Below, one piece after another: positions 21,725 to 34,645 of a DNA stretch of 64,000 nt. Under the pieces are notes generated by a model. It did not search any database. It was not told the origin of the DNA and was given only the letters and a program-made list of their open reading frames with translations. How positions within the stretch are numbered: position 1 is the first letter of the stretch; every line of letters begins with the position of its first letter. The position numbers were made by a program, and so were the translations under genes. Location: assembly GCA_036365145.1 (NCBI GenBank), contig JAEOAD010000040.1, positions 14,790,001 to 14,854,000 on the forward strand. Reading direction: 5' to 3'. Source of the stretch: Orientallactaga sibirica. Its lineage: Eukaryota; Chordata; Mammalia; Rodentia; Dipodidae.

Positions 21725-23215
21725 AAAATTTTAAAAATATTTTTATTTATTTGAGAAAGGAGGGAAAGAGAGAATTGGCACAATAGGGCCTTTTGCCACT
21801 GCAAATGAACTCCAAACATATGTGCCACTTTCTGTGTCTGGCTTTACCTGGGTACCGGAGAATTGAACTGAGGCCAACAGACTTTCAAGCAAGTGCTTTT
21901 AACTGCTGATTCATCTCCCCAGCCCATCATTTAAACATTTTGAGACAAGACAAGGAAAAGAACAATTTAATTTCTTTAAAAATATTAATTTAATGCTTGG
22001 TTATTACTTATCTCTATGTCATCCCATTTAGAATATAATACATGTCTCAATGATACATTTTTCCCCTGTTTTATGGCCTCCACCTCAATAGAGACAAGAA
22101 AAATGAATGTAAAAGGCTTAGGTGAGAAAAGAGTAATAGTAACAAAGATAAGTGTATTGCTACTGTTTACAGAAATGACTTTTTTACCTGAGTCTTTTCT
22201 TTATTTTTTTAAACATTTTTTTCTTTTTTTACTTTTTTGGGAGGTACAGTCTTTCTGTAGCCCAGGCTAACCTGGAATGCACTATGTAGTTTCAGGGTGG
22301 CCTTGAACTCATTATAATCCTACTTCTGCCTTCTAAGTGCTGGAATTAAAGGTGTGCATACCGCAGCCAGCTCTTTTCTTTATTTTAATATCAGATAAGT
22401 TAATGATGCTCTAAACACTATGGCTGTTCATGGTCATTGTACCATTTATACGACCAGAAAATAGCCTTGATCTACACAGGACTCTAAATGTACAAAAGAC
22501 AAAATATGTCAGAATAGTAACTATTGTTAAATATAAGGCTTGAAGTCATATTGTTTGAGGAACTTCTGGAAATAGAAGGCAGTTGCTATTGAAATTCAAC
22601 TTAGCTTAATTTCAACATTATTTTCTCTCTCTCTCTCTCTCTTTTTTTTTTTTTTTGAGGTAGGGTCTCACTCTAGCCCAGGCTGACCTGGAATTCACTA
22701 TGTAGTCTCAGGGTGGCTTCAAACTAATGGTGATTCTCCTACCTCAGCCTCCCCAGTGCTGGGATGAAAGGCGTGCACCACCACGCCTGGCTTTAATTTC
22801 AGCATTATATACAGAGCTTCTACATGCCATAGGTACTGGGGTCACAAAGATAACTAGGGCTTTGTGCATGCCAGGCAACTCCTCTACCATGGAGTTATGA
22901 GTTCAAGGCCACCCTGAGACTACATAGTGAATTCCAGGTCAGTCTGGGCTAGAGTGAGACCCTACCTCAGAAAACAAAACAAACAAAAAAAAGGAAGTGA
23001 GCTGGAGAGATGGCTTAGCAGTTAAGATGCTTGCCTGCAAAGCCTAAGAACCTGAGTTCAATTCCCCAGTATCCACGTAAGGCCAGATGCACAAAGTGGA
23101 ACATGCATCTGGAGTCCATTTATGGTAGCTGCAGGCTCTGGTGCATCCATTTTCTCTGTCCATCTCACTGCTCTCTGTCTCTCTCTGCTTGCAAATAAAA
23201 AAATATTTAAAATAG
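21725..23215. mobile_element. SINE cluster
   Basis: DIP minus 21725-21925; B1 minus 22205-22370; B1 minus 22645-22793; B1 plus 3' part 22890-22990; DIP plus 22997-23215. 22371-22625 is A/T-rich single-copy DNA. Confidence 0.85.
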
Positions 23216-23577
23216 TAATAAATACAATTTTTTTTAAAAAAGAAGAAAGGAAGGGAGGGAGGCAGGAAGGAAGGAAGGGAAAGAGGTAGGGAAAGAAAGA
23301 AAAGAAGGTAAAAAATTAAATACATTTGAAGGGGCTAGATGTCCAAGGCCCTACATTGAGATAACAACAGCACACCTACCTAACCTGCCAATCACCCTAA
23401 CTCAGCAACCAAGTCCAGTGTAGAATGTTGATTATTTATCCTGGTTGAAGTGTGGTACCCCTGACTGCTGCTGTTCAACATCAGGGCAGAGTATTGCACT
23501 ACGTAACTACATATTACTAGCTGGGAAAGAGAATAACTGAAGGTTAAGTACAGTTTCTCCCAGAAGTACCACTTTTG

Positions 23578-24040
23578 GGGGCTGGAGAGATGGCTCAGCA
23601 TTCAAAGGTGCATGCTTCCAAAGTCTGATGGCCTGGGTTCTGTTCCCTGTTATCCACGTAAAATCAGATGCACAAAGTGGCACATGTTTCTGTAGTTTGT
23701 TTGCCACAGCAAGAGGCCCTGGCATGCCCATACTCACTATCTTTTTGCCTCTCAAACAAATAAATAAAAATATTTTAAAAAATAAAATGGGGGCTGGAGA
23801 GATGGCTTAGCGGTTAAGGCACATGCCTGCCTTAGGATCCTGGTTCGATTCTCCAGGTTCCACATAAGCCAGATCACAAAGAGCGCACACGTTTGGAGTT
23901 CATTGGCAGTGGCTAGAGGCCCTGGCGTGCCCATTCTTACTCTCCCTCTCTTTCTTGCCCTCTCTCTGTCTCTAATAATAAATAAAAATAAAATATTTTT
24001 TAAAGTCTTAAAAAATTAAAAAATAAATAAAATGCCACTC
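23578..24040 (+). mobile_element. Two tandem plus-strand DIPs
   Basis: DIP at 23578-23785 and DIP at 23788-24000, each with the GGGGCTGGAGAGATGGCT head and AATAAATAAAAATA-like tail. Confidence 0.9.
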
Positions 24041-24221
24041 TTGGTACCAGTGTAAATATTTAAAAATGATAAATGTGACATTGTAAGTTGAAGATCGTCT
24101 GTAGTCATTGTAAAGGATGGGTTGGAAGAGAGCGAGAGAGAAACCAGAGACAGTGCAGAAGGTGAGACTCGAGGACGTGAGGTGTCCATTTATTTATGAG
24201 TGCACATGGGAAGGGAGGCAT

Positions 24222-24750
24222 GGAGAGGAGAGGAGAGAAGAGGAGAGAAGAGGAGAAGAGAGGAGAGGAGAGGCTAGGTGAGGCAAGGCGAGGTGAGGCG
24301 AGGCGAGGAGAGAAGAGGTGGGGAGAGGAGAGGAGAGGAGAGGAGAGGAGAGGAGAGGAGAGGAGAGGAGAGGCGAGGAGAGGTGGGGAGAGGAGAGGAG
24401 AGGAGAGGCGAGGAGAGGAGAGGAGAGGAGAGGGAGGAGAGGCGAGGGAGGGGGGAGAGGGAGGAGGCGAGGAGAGGGTGGGGAGAGGAGAGGAGAGATA
24501 AGGAGAGGTAGGGAGAGAGAGAGAGAGGAGGAGGAGGGGGAGAGGAGAGGAGAGAGGAGAGAGGGAGGCGGGGAGAGGAGAGAGGTGGGGAGAGGTGGGA
24601 GGGGAGGAGAGGAGGGAGGAGGAGGAGGAGGAGAGGAGGAGGGAGAGGAGAGGGAGAGGGAGGGGAGAGAAGAGGAGAGGCGAGGAGAGGAGAGGCGAGG
24701 AGAGGAGAGGCGGGGAGAGAAGAGGAGAGGAGAGGAGAGGCGGGGAGAAA
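24222..24750 (+). repeat. Polypurine GGAGA-type satellite tract
   Basis: About 530 bp almost entirely purine on the plus strand, built on a GGAGA/GGAGAGG theme with occasional CGAGG and GGTGG variants. Period 5 gives long open frames rich in Glu, Arg and Gly that are not genes. Such mirror-symmetric polypurine DNA can form triplex (H-DNA). Confidence 0.9.
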
Positions 24751-24989
24751 GTCTACAGCCCGTTGTATGGCAGCATCAGTAGGTCTCGGCTGCTAATTAG
24801 ACAGAACAGGGGCTCAGAAGGGGATATGGCTCAGCGAGCTTAGGTTTTCTAGCGCAGTGATCTGTGCTGACGGTGTAAGGAAGGTCAGCAGGTTTGCAGT
24901 GTTTCACATGGGATTGTGGAGAGTTGGAGCAAGAGGAAGGCAAAGTATTTGACTGTAAGCACTTGAGGTTTAAGAACAGTCAAGGAGCT

Positions 24990-25770
24990 GGGCATGGTGG
25001 CGCACACCTTTAATCCCAGCAGTCGGGAAGCAGAGGTAGGAGGATCACCTTGAGTTCAAGGCCACCCTGAGATTGCACAGTGAATTTCTGGTCAGCCTGG
25101 GCTACAGTGAGACCCTACCTCATAAAACAAAGAAACCCAAAAACCAGATAATGAAAATTTTGACGTTGTTTAAACCTTTATTAACAGGTGCTTGTGTTTT
25201 GTTAACAGGTGGGGAGAGGAGAGGAGAGGCGGGGAGGAGGGGAGGAGGTGAGGAGAGGAGAGGGAGAGGAGAGGGGTCTCACTCTCTGGGGAGAGAAGAG
25301 GTCCAGGCTGGGAGAGAATTCACTATATTGTCTCAGGGTGGCCTTGAACTCATGGTGATCCTTCTACCTCTGCCTCCCAAGTGCTGGAATTAAAGGCATG
25401 TGCCACTATGCCTGGCTAACATTTTTTTTAAATCAAGTTGTAATCTTTTATTACAAATTAAAAATGAAGTTCTTCCAGCACTCGGGAGGCAGAGGTAGGA
25501 GGATAGCCATAAGTTCGAGACCACCTGAGACGACATAGTGCATTCCAGGTCAGCCTGGGCTAGAGTGAGACCCTACCTAAAAAAAAAAAAAAAAAGAAGT
25601 TCTTAAAAATCTCAATTTGCAGACCAGGTGTGGTGGAGCACACCTTCAGTCCCAGTACTTGGGAGGCAAAGGCAGGAGGATCGCTATGAGTGTAAGGCCA
25701 CCCTGAGACTACATAGTGAATTCCAGGTCAGCCTGGGCTAGAATGAGAGCCTACCTCGAAAATCAAAATA
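24990..25770. mobile_element. B1 cluster around the second purine block
   Basis: B1 plus 24990-25140; B1 minus 25280-25415 (purine-interrupted); B1 plus 25474-25595; B1 plus 25627-25770. Confidence 0.85.
25208..25415. repeat. Second GGAGA block running into a B1
   Basis: A short GGAGAGG block (25208-25275) continues directly into a minus-strand B1. Inside the B1, purine strings resembling the satellite interrupt the normal text: a GGGGAGAGAAGAGG insert after CTCACTCT, and GGAGAG in place of the usual ACCTGG before AATTCACT. The rest of the B1 (to about 25415) is ordinary. Confidence 0.8.
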
Positions 25771-25879
25771 ATAATAATAAACATCTCAACTTGTCGGGGG
25801 TGTTGTTGCAAGCCTTTAGTCACAGCACTCTGAGATTAAAGAGAAATAAAATAAAATAGAAATCTCAACTTGACCAGAT

Positions 25880-26880
25880 ATGAAACAATTTAAAAACCTT
25901 TAAAGGTATATTGAGATAAATCAGGCTTGTTTTTTTAAATACACATTTGAAGGAGAATTTCTTTTGTGGGGAGAATTTACCCAGGATTGGAGTGCTGAAT
26001 GATGGTTAGGAAAGATCTTGAAGTTCCTTGGTTTCATACTTATTTCCCTAATTGGTATGTAGTATATAACATTTTATTAAAAATTGGGTTGGGGAGATGA
26101 AAGAGCATATTAGAAAGATGATACTGGCAAGGCCAATAAATAGATAGATAGATAGAATGAAATTCATTATTTTGAGTGCTAACTAAAAATAATTGAAAAG
26201 AAAGCAAGCTGGTGGCTCTGTTCCAGTTTCACTTCCCTGTTCTCGGGAATTGTGTAATCTTTGGGTGACTCTGGCAAGGGGTTGATCCAGTATTTACCAG
26301 TTGATGGCAGGACTGGAATGTACCGAGGCACCAGTCAGCTTGATGTGAACATGGGTTTCGAGTCAGAAAGAACTTATAGAAATAGAGATACAAATATCCT
26401 CCTCGCCTTGAAAGGTTGGCCTCAACTGTCTTTCCCAGTCCCATCCTTTAGAATGGTGTGAAGACGGGGAATTCTAAAAGACCCTTTGGATACCCTGCTG
26501 TCTTTTCTTTTCCCAAGACTTCCTTTCTCTGTGCAGACCTCTGTGGTTTTCTGACTGAGTTAACTTTATATCCACAGGGCCTGTTGACCACTGAGTATGC
26601 CAGGAATCCAAGGAGTGGAGCGCCCAGATGTTTAGGGCCCGTGCCTGGCATCTTATGGTGGAATTGCTCAGGTTCCTGTGAGTCAGCCTGCTCAGGAGCT
26701 GTTCCAGCTCACGGGATGTTTGCCTGTGCTTCCTGCTGGGGCCGAAGTGCTTGCAAAACAGCCTGTCATATCAACCTCCAGGAAGATTGCTTATCGCCGG
26801 CACCCTATGTAGATGGGAAAATTGTAAATAAGTGCCCCGAATTAAGTACAGTACCAGTATTTATCATCAGCTATAACTGG
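25880..26880. other. Single-copy stretch, no gene recognised
   Basis: SINE-free. An open frame of about 140 codons (26458-26880, plus strand, Cys-rich, running into a B1) has no recognisable domain and includes splice-like signals only by chance as far as I can judge. Confidence 0.4.
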
Positions 26881-26924
<44 letters not shown>

Positions 26925-28505
26925 GTTTTTCGAGGTATGGTCTTGCTGTAGCCCAGGCTGACCTGGAATTCACTATGTACTCTCAGGGTGGATTTGAACT
27001 CACAGGGATCCTCCTACCTCTGCCTCCCGAGTGCTGGGATTAAAGGCGTGTGCCACTATGCCAGGTTTGATTTATCATTTATTGACTGGGACACAAAGGA
27101 CTCATGTTTGCAAGCCTAGGACAGACGTTCATCTTTCCTTGGGAATTCTTTGCACACTGGCCTTCGCCACTGCTTACAGAGATGGGTGAGGTGAATGTAC
27201 CATTTGCCTATGTCAGGTTCCATTTCTTAAATGATGAAAATGGGGCTGGTGGGATGGCTTGGTGGTTTAAGGCACTTGTGTGCAAAGCCTAAGGACCCAG
27301 GTTTGCTTCTCCAGGCCCCATAAAAGTCAGATGCACATGGTGGCACATGCGTCTGGAGTTCATTTGCAGTGGCTAGAGACCCTGGTGTGCTCACTCTCTC
27401 TCCCTTTTTCTGTCTCTAATAAATAAATTAAATTAAATTAAATTAAATGCTGAAAATGATCATCACATTCACTTTGTTATGTTATCACATTTGATTGTCA
27501 CAGCTAAGAGGAAGGGCTTTCACTCCCATTTCATGGATGAAGAAAAAAAAAAAGAAAAAAAAAGAAAAAATATAGTAAAATTTTATTTTCTTTATTTTAA
27601 TTTCTTTTTCTTTTTCTTTTCTTGTTTTTTGGTTTTTCAAGGTAGGGTCTCGCTCTGGCCCAGACTGACCTGGAATTCACTCTGTAGTCTCAGGGTGGCC
27701 TTGAACTCATGGTGATCCTCCTACCTCTGTCTCCTTAGTGCTGGGATTAAAGGCGTGCACCACCATGCCTGGCTCTTTATCTTAATTTCTAAGGTTGTAT
27801 AATGTAATACCATATAGGAGAAAATGTATTAAATAATAATTGAGGCCTTGTGGCTCAGTTAAAACAATGCATGTCTAGTTAAAACAGTTGTTAATATGTC
27901 ACAAGAGTTCTCTTAAGGTTGAGTTGAGAGAGAAATGAAAGTCTCAATACAGATAAATAGAATTCAAACTATGTTAATAAGATTATTCCTAAATTATTTT
28001 CATTATAATCTAGAAACAAATGAGAGATTTGAAAGGATTATAGAATTATCCCTAAGGACACAGACCAATCTGACTCAATTAATTCTGATTTGGCTGTCTT
28101 TATAACAACAGCTATCAAAATGTTTGTATTCACCCTTGCAAAGATTAGTATCTGGGGCTGAAGAGATGGTGCAGCGGTTAAGGGGCTTGCTTGCAAAGCT
28201 TGATGGCTTGGGTTTGATTCCCCAGTACTCACATAAAACCAGATGCATAAAGTGGCTCATGGGTCTGGAGTTCATTTGCAGTGGCAAGAGGCCCTGATGT
28301 GCCTATTCTCTCTATCTCTCCCTCTCTCTCCTTCACTCTCCTTGCTAATAAATAAGTAAATAAGTAAGTAAATAAATAAATAATTGAAAAAAAGAGCCAG
28401 GCGTGGTGACACACGCCTTTTATCCCAGCACTCAGGTGGCAGAGGTAGGAGGATCTTTGTGAGTTTGAAGCCATCCTGAGACTACATAGTGAATTCCAGG
28501 TCACC
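26881..28505. mobile_element. SINE cluster
   Basis: B1 minus 26881-27066; DIP plus 27241-27450; B1 minus 27610-27775; DIP plus 28154-28385; B1 plus 28397-28505 truncated at its junction with the next repeat. 27780-28150 is A/T-rich single copy. Confidence 0.85.
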
Positions 28506-28862
28506 TCTGGTGGTTTGATTCAGGTATCCCCCATGACCTTACATGTTCTGAATGTCAGGTTCCCAGCTGATGGAGATTTGGAAATTAAAGCCTCCTGGAG
28601 GCAGTGTATTGTTGGAGGCGGGCTTATGGGTATTATAGCCAGCGTCCCCTTGCCAGTGTTTGGCACACTCTCCTGTTGCTGTTGTCCATCTGATGTTGGC
28701 CAGGGGGTGATGTCCACCCTCTGCTCATGCCATCGTTTCTCCCTGCCATTGTGGAGCTTCCCCTCAAGTCTGTAAGCCAAAATAAACCCATTTTCCCACA
28801 AGTTGCTCTTGGTCGGGCTGTTTTCTGCCAGCATTGTGAACCTGACTGCAACAGTGGTGCAT
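28505..28862 (+). mobile_element. Rodent medium-reiteration repeat (possibly hAT/URR1 type)
   Basis: Starts CTGGTGGTTTGATTCAGG and ends near AGCCAAAATAAACCC...TGTTTTCTGCCAGC. The same family occurs inverted at 63055-63385. The layout recalls a common rodent nonautonomous repeat; the family name is tentative. A minus-strand B1 (28868-29034) follows. Confidence 0.5.
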
Positions 28863-29099
28863 GACTTTTTTTCCCCTCCTGAGTTTTATTTTATTTTTCT
28901 GGTTTTTCAAGGTAGGATCTCGCTATAGCCCAGCCTGACCAGCTGTAGGCTCAGGCTGGCCTTGAACTCACGGTGATCCTCCTACCTCTGCCTCCCAAGT
29001 GCTGGGATTAAAGGCATGTGCCACCACGCCCGGCCTACCTGATTTTGTTTTGTGTGCATGTGTGTTTGTGTGCACTTGCCTATTTCTGATGATTGCACA

Positions 29100-29967
29100 T
29101 GTTTGTGCTGCAAGGTCACTGAGAAATCAAGCTGGATCTAAGCTAAAAATCTCCTCCCTGAAGACCAGCTGCCAGAGAGCTGGGAAATGCTACACTGCAT
29201 GCAGCCACATAGGAGAGAGATGTCATCAGTGATGATAAACAACAATGAACACTGAAAGCCTTAAGTTTGTTTGGCCAGCCAGGCCAAGTGACCCAATGGG
29301 TGCAATAGTGCCATGTCTGTTATGGGGGAAGCCAACTGCTCTCTAATCAGACTGGAGGTCTGCTCCATGGGAGGGAAAACATGCCTGGTATTGAAAACCT
29401 AGTTAAAAGTGTGTGGTGGGGGAGGTCATGAGCCCTATGGGTGTAATGCCTGCCCTTGTCTGGCTAAATGTATATATTATGCTCACCAGACTGCCTGGTA
29501 AGCACTTTTCTTAATGTTCATACTCATATATTAACAGTACTGTCACTTTTGGTTACAGAAGCTTCTCTTTTCAGATGGTGGTGACCTCTGGGATGACTCA
29601 AAAGGCACCATGGTGCTGAGAAGAAGTGACAGAGAAGTGTTTAGCACTAAAATATCTCTATCATGCCTTCCAATACTCAGTGTCCATTGCGGAATGCAAG
29701 AGCCAAAGGAAGGGTGGGACTCATTACAATGCACTCCTCTGGACACAAGCTGGCCTCATTCATGACCTCGCAGTGCCTGACACTACCTACACAAGACTGT
29801 CATAATAGGAGGAAAAGATGATGACGTCAAAATAAAAGAGACTGATTGAGAAAGGGAGGGGATATGATGGAGGGTGGATTTGTGAAGGAGAAAAGGGGGG
29901 CTGGGGAATTATCATGGTTTACTGTCTATAATCATGGAAGTTGTCAATAAAAATTTTAACAAAAATA
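29100..29967 (+). mobile_element. L1 3' end (truncated)
   Basis: Shares long stretches with the inverted copy at 33014-34235: GCATGCAG...GGAGAGAGA, GCCTTAA.TTTG.TTGGCCAGCC, CACCATGGTGCTGAGAAG and a terminal TTGTCAATAAAAATTTTAAC with A-rich tail. Both behave as 5'-truncated L1 3'UTRs of the rodent type. No L1 reading frame is kept. Confidence 0.6.
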
Positions 29968-29996
29968 AAATAAATACAAGAAAGAAAAACATAACT

Positions 29997-30139
29997 GGGC
30001 TGGGAGATGACTCAGCAGTTAAAGGCACTTGCTTGCAAAGACTATTGGCTCTGGTTTGGTTCCCCAGGACCCACATAAAGCCAGACTGCAAAAAGTAATG
30101 CATGCACTTGGAGTTTGCAGTGGGAAGAGATTCTGGCAT

Positions 30140-30178
<39 letters not shown>

Positions 30179-30190
30179 CTTAAAAATATT
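29997..30190 (+). mobile_element. DIP SINE with (CA)n
   Basis: Head GGCTGGGAGATGACTCAGC; the CT tract is replaced by (CA)n at 30141-30176. Confidence 0.85.
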
Positions 30191-30585
30191 TAAAAACAAA
30201 ACAAGAAAATGATGTCACCTCTTGAGACCCTAGAGGAGTTGTCCTGTCTGGTTTTGAGTCATTTGATCTGAAAGTGAATATGAAACACATGAGGCAGGAG
30301 TGTGAAGAGGAGAGGGATATGTACAGGGGTGAATTTCCAATGGGTGCACGAGACCTCCACAGGTAGAGGGGAAAGATACTGAAAAGGGTGGCTCAATACC
30401 TGGAGATGTGGGGGAAGGAGGTCAGCAGGAAACTGGACCCTGCATGGTTGGAGGTGGAGTTTGGAATTATGATCTCAACAACTATCATAGGGAAATGTTT
30501 GACTCATCGTCCCTCACCTTCTTGGCCTTAGTCCCAGGTCCCACACTCTTTTTCTGACATTGGTAGGTTTTTCAGAACAGGAAAA

Positions 30586-30627
<42 letters not shown>

Positions 30628-31480
30628 CAGCCCCCACCCACCCAGGCAGTGGGAGTTTCAAAGACCTTTCTGTGGAATTGATATTAGAACCCTTCTCCCA
30701 CATAGAACCAGTGTTAACATAAGGGTAAGGTCTCACAAGTCCTCTGAAGCCCAATTAACTGATGACATTCTGGGAATAGCACCAGTCATGAGGACATCCA
30801 TGGAACTCCCCTGAAGCAGGAGCTGGGGAAGGTACTGGAAGGAACTGTGGAGCTAGGAGCCATGCACGGTTTCCCTTGCCTTTGGGAAGTCCTCAACTGA
30901 GTGATGATTAAGAGAGCGGCACAGCTCCTGGCCCCTCTGTCTTTGCTGTTTCTACAGAAAGGTGCATTCGCAACCATAGCACGCAGGCGTCTACAGGGTG
31001 TGCGTTCTGCTAGGAACAGGCCTACTTTCTGCCCTCTTGTATTCTTTCTTCCTCCTGTTTGCTGGCACTCCTTTGAGTATAGCCAGCGGTCTCCTGGTTC
31101 CTGCCAAGGAGGAGATTCAGGAGTTTGGCTTGTCTGATGTGTTGAAGTCCTGAGTGAGACCAGCAAGCAGCCGTGTGGCCCTGAGGTCACATAGTATCTC
31201 TGAATCTAAGCAATAGATACGGGGGGAGGGGTCTTGGGAAAAAGAGTCAAAGTGATAAGTGCTCCACAAACAAAGGCATTACATAATGCTGAAGACTGAT
31301 GTGATCTGCACAGTTGAGGACTTGGATGGAATTGGAAGGGTTGTCTGTTGTCACTGTATACTGACTGTGGCCTAGGCCTACTTCTAAGTCATTCCCGTAT
31401 ATTAAGACATCTGTCGACCAGCCCAGTAGGGCAGGGCTATTATTATCCTCTTCTATTTTATTTATTTACCACTATTATTA
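30191..31480. other. Single-copy stretch with (GA)n, no gene recognised
   Basis: SINE-free for about 1.3 kb. (GA)n at 30588-30622. A minus-strand open frame of 134 codons (30786-31190) shows no known domain. Confidence 0.4.
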
Positions 31481-33010
31481 TCATTATTTTGGTTTTTGGA
31501 AGTAGGGTCTCATTCTAGCCAAGGCTGACCTGGAATTCACTATGTAGTCTCAAACTCACAGCAATCCTTCTACCTCTGTCTCCCATGTGCTGGGATTAAA
31601 GGCGTGCACCACCACACCCGGCCTATTTATTATAATTTTTAAAATATCTTGTTTGTTTATTTATTTGAGAGATAGAAAGGGAGAGAGATAGAGAAAGAGA
31701 GAGAGAGAATGGGCATGGTAGGGCCTTTAGCCACTGCAAATGAACTCCAGATGCATGTGCCTTCTTGTGGCTTTATGTGGGTACTGGGAATTGAACCTGG
31801 TTCCTTTGGCTTTGCAGGCAAGTGTCTTAACCATTGAACCATCTCTCCAGCCCTATTTATTTATTTTGAGGCAGGGGTTCATGTAGCCCAGGCTGGCCTC
31901 GAACTTACTACGTACTTGAAGATGACTTTGAACTCCTTCTGCCTCTACCTTCTAAGAGCTGGGATTACAGCTGTGTATCATCTTTTTCTTCTCATATCTG
32001 AGGAGCACAGCTAAGTGTCTTGTTCTGGGTCTATCATAAGTGATACAGCTACAGTTTGTAGTTAGGTTCTAGAATCCACTCACAGTTAAGTACTGGACCA
32101 AGCGGCCTCCTGTGTGTGTGTGATGCCCTTGGAGTACCTACTGAGCACCTGACAGAGAATTACAGTTGCTGCTGTACCCACGGAGGGTTATTGGAAGGCA
32201 CTTACACCCCCCCCCGCAGTTACACAGTACCAGTTGGAGTTCGGTATTTACTGAATGAATAGAAGCTACCTTTAGGGAGGTATGCAGTTCTGACACATCT
32301 CATCTCTCCTCAGCCCACTTGCCCTTTTTCTTTGACTCTTTCCAGTGGGAGGTTGTTTGGCGCTTCTCACAATCCACAAAGCACAATTCCATTGTACTTT
32401 TTCTTACTTGGACAGTGACCCTTCCGTGAACTTTGAGGATGTGAACAGCCCTTGGAGAATAGTCTGGGGGCAAGAGGTTTGTTTTTTCCCCTTCATAGTA
32501 GACCCTCATCACCCCATTATTCAGACTCTCCTCAGGAGACCATGCCTGCTCCTGTGCTGCTTGCCCGGTAGATCCTAGATGACAAGCCCAAGTCCAAGGT
32601 GAGCCTTAGCTTCTAGTAGGCAGATCCATTAAGGCCACTCTTCCTCCTTGCTTTTGTTTTATTTTCTAATTATTATTTGCACGCGTGTGTGTGTGTCTGT
32701 GTGTGTGTGTGCGCGCAGTCTTCTGGTGTTATGTGGGTGGCTGGGGAGTTTAATCCTGGCCAGCAGGCTTTGTAAGAAAGTGCTTTTAACTATTGAGCCA
32801 TCTCCCCAGTCTCACCTTTTGATGAGCTCAATATTGTGGAGGTAATTCCATTTTTATATTACATTTAAAATATTTTGTTTATTTATTTGAGAGAGCAAGA
32901 GCGAGCATGGGCACATGAGGGCCTCCTGTCACTGCAAATGAACTCCATATGCATGGGCCACTTTGCTCATCTGGCTTTACATGGGTACTGGAGAATCAAA
33001 ACCCAATCTT
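31480..33010. mobile_element. SINEs with single-copy spacer
   Basis: B1 minus 31480-31622; DIP minus 31640-31852; old B1 minus 31855-31975; then single-copy DNA 31980-32640 with no gene seen; degenerate DIP minus 32655-32815; DIP minus 32870-33010 with head lost. Confidence 0.75.
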
Positions 33011-33013
33011 TTT

Positions 33014-34235
33014 ATAAAAATTGAATTTATTTTTTTATTGACAATTTCCATAATTGTAGACAATAACCCATGGTAATTCTCCTCCCCCCCACTTTTCCCT
33101 TTGCAACTCCACTCTCCATCATACCCCTTCCCACTCTCAATCACTCTTTTATTTTTTATTTATTTATTTGAAAGCAATAGACAGAGGAAGAAGCAGATAG
33201 AGAGAGAGAATGGGCATTCCAGGGCCTCCAGCCACTGCAAACGAACTTCAGATGCATGCACCACCTTGTGCATCTGGCGTACGCGGGTCCTGGGCAATTG
33301 AGCCTCAAACCGGGGTGCTTAGGTTTCACAGGCAAGTGAACCAATTAGTGAACCACTAAGCCATCTCTCCAGGCTCTCTTTTATTTTAAAGTCATCATCT
33401 TTTCCTCCTATTATGATGGTCTTGTGTAGGTAGTGTCAGGCACTGTGAGGTCATGGATATCCAAGCCATTTTGTGTCTGGAGGAGCATGTTGTAAGGAGT
33501 CCTACCCTTCCTTTGGCTCTTAAATTCTTTCTGCCACCTCTTCCACAATGGACCCTGAGCCTTGGAAGGTGTGATAGAGATATTTCAGTGCTGAGCACTC
33601 CTCTGTCACTTCTTCTCAGCACCATGGTGCCTTCTGAGTTATCCCAAGGTCACTGCCATCTGAAAAGAGAAGCTTCTTTAACCAAAAGTATCAATAAGCC
33701 AGGTGTGGTGGTGCATGCCTTTAATCCCAGCACTTGGGAGGCAGAGGTAGGAGGATCACTGTGAGTTCAAGGCCACCCTGAGACTGAATTCCAGGTCAGC
33801 CTGGACTAGAGTGAAACCCTACCTTGAAAAAAAAAATCACACAAAAAAAGTGAGAATAGCATTAATATATGGGTATGAACATCAAGAGAAGTGCTTATCG
33901 AGCAGTTAATATACATTTAATATACATTACACCCCTAGGGCTCATGAGTACCCCTGTTGTAGGTTTTCAGTATCAGGGATGTATTCCCTCCCATGGAGCA
34001 GGGCCTCCAGTCCAATTAGAGCAGTTGGTTTCCCTCATAACAGACATGCCACTATTGCACTATTGAGGTTGGTTCATTTGGCTTGGCTGGCCAAATTTAA
34101 GGCTTGAAGTGTCCACTGTTGAGTATGTCCACTGGTGATTTTTCTCTCTCCCATTGAACTGCATGCAGCGTAGCTTTTTCCATCTTTCTGTCAGCTGTCA
34201 AAATCCAATCTTTAGGCTTTGCAAGCAAGTGCATT
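33014..34235 (-). mobile_element. L1 3' end with nested SINEs
   Basis: Minus-strand counterpart of the element at 29100-29967; its 3' terminus is at the left (TTTTTATTGACAATTTCC). A DIP (33138-33378, minus) and a B1 (33699-33840, plus) have inserted into it, so it is older than both. Confidence 0.6.
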
Positions 34236-34274
34236 TTAACTGATGAACCATATCTACAACTCTATTACATTTTT

Positions 34275-34645
34275 GTTTGTTTTGTTTTTAGGTAGGGTCT
34301 CTCTAGCCCAAACTGACCTGCAACTCACTCTGTAGCCCAGGATGACCTTGAACTCAGTGATTTTCGAAACTCACCCTCCCCAATGCTCTGATTAAAGGCA
34401 TGGACCACCATGCCTTACTTTCTTTTGTGTTTGGAGAGGAGCTGCTAAGACAAGAAGAGAGATTCCCTAAGGTTTTATTTATTTATTTGACGCAGGCAGA
34501 TAGATGGTGGGTGCACCAGGACCTCTAGCCACCGCAAAGGAACTCCAGACGCATGCACCACCTTACGTGGGTCCTGGGGAATCGAACCTGGGTCCTTCGG
34601 CATCGCTGGCAAACGCCTTAACCACTAAGCCATTTTCCCAGCTCC
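34275..34645 (-). mobile_element. B1 and DIP SINEs
   Basis: B1 minus 34275-34415 and DIP minus 34475-34645. A (CA)n tract at 34783-34808 follows, then the CHIC2 CpG island. Confidence 0.85.

Noticed and set aside
24196..24843. Glu/Arg/Gly-rich plus-strand open frames
   Set aside because: They are produced by the period-5 purine satellite, which lacks stops in several frames.
26458..26961. 167-codon Cys-rich plus-strand frame
   Set aside because: It reads through the T run and into a B1, and has no domain or homologue that I can name.
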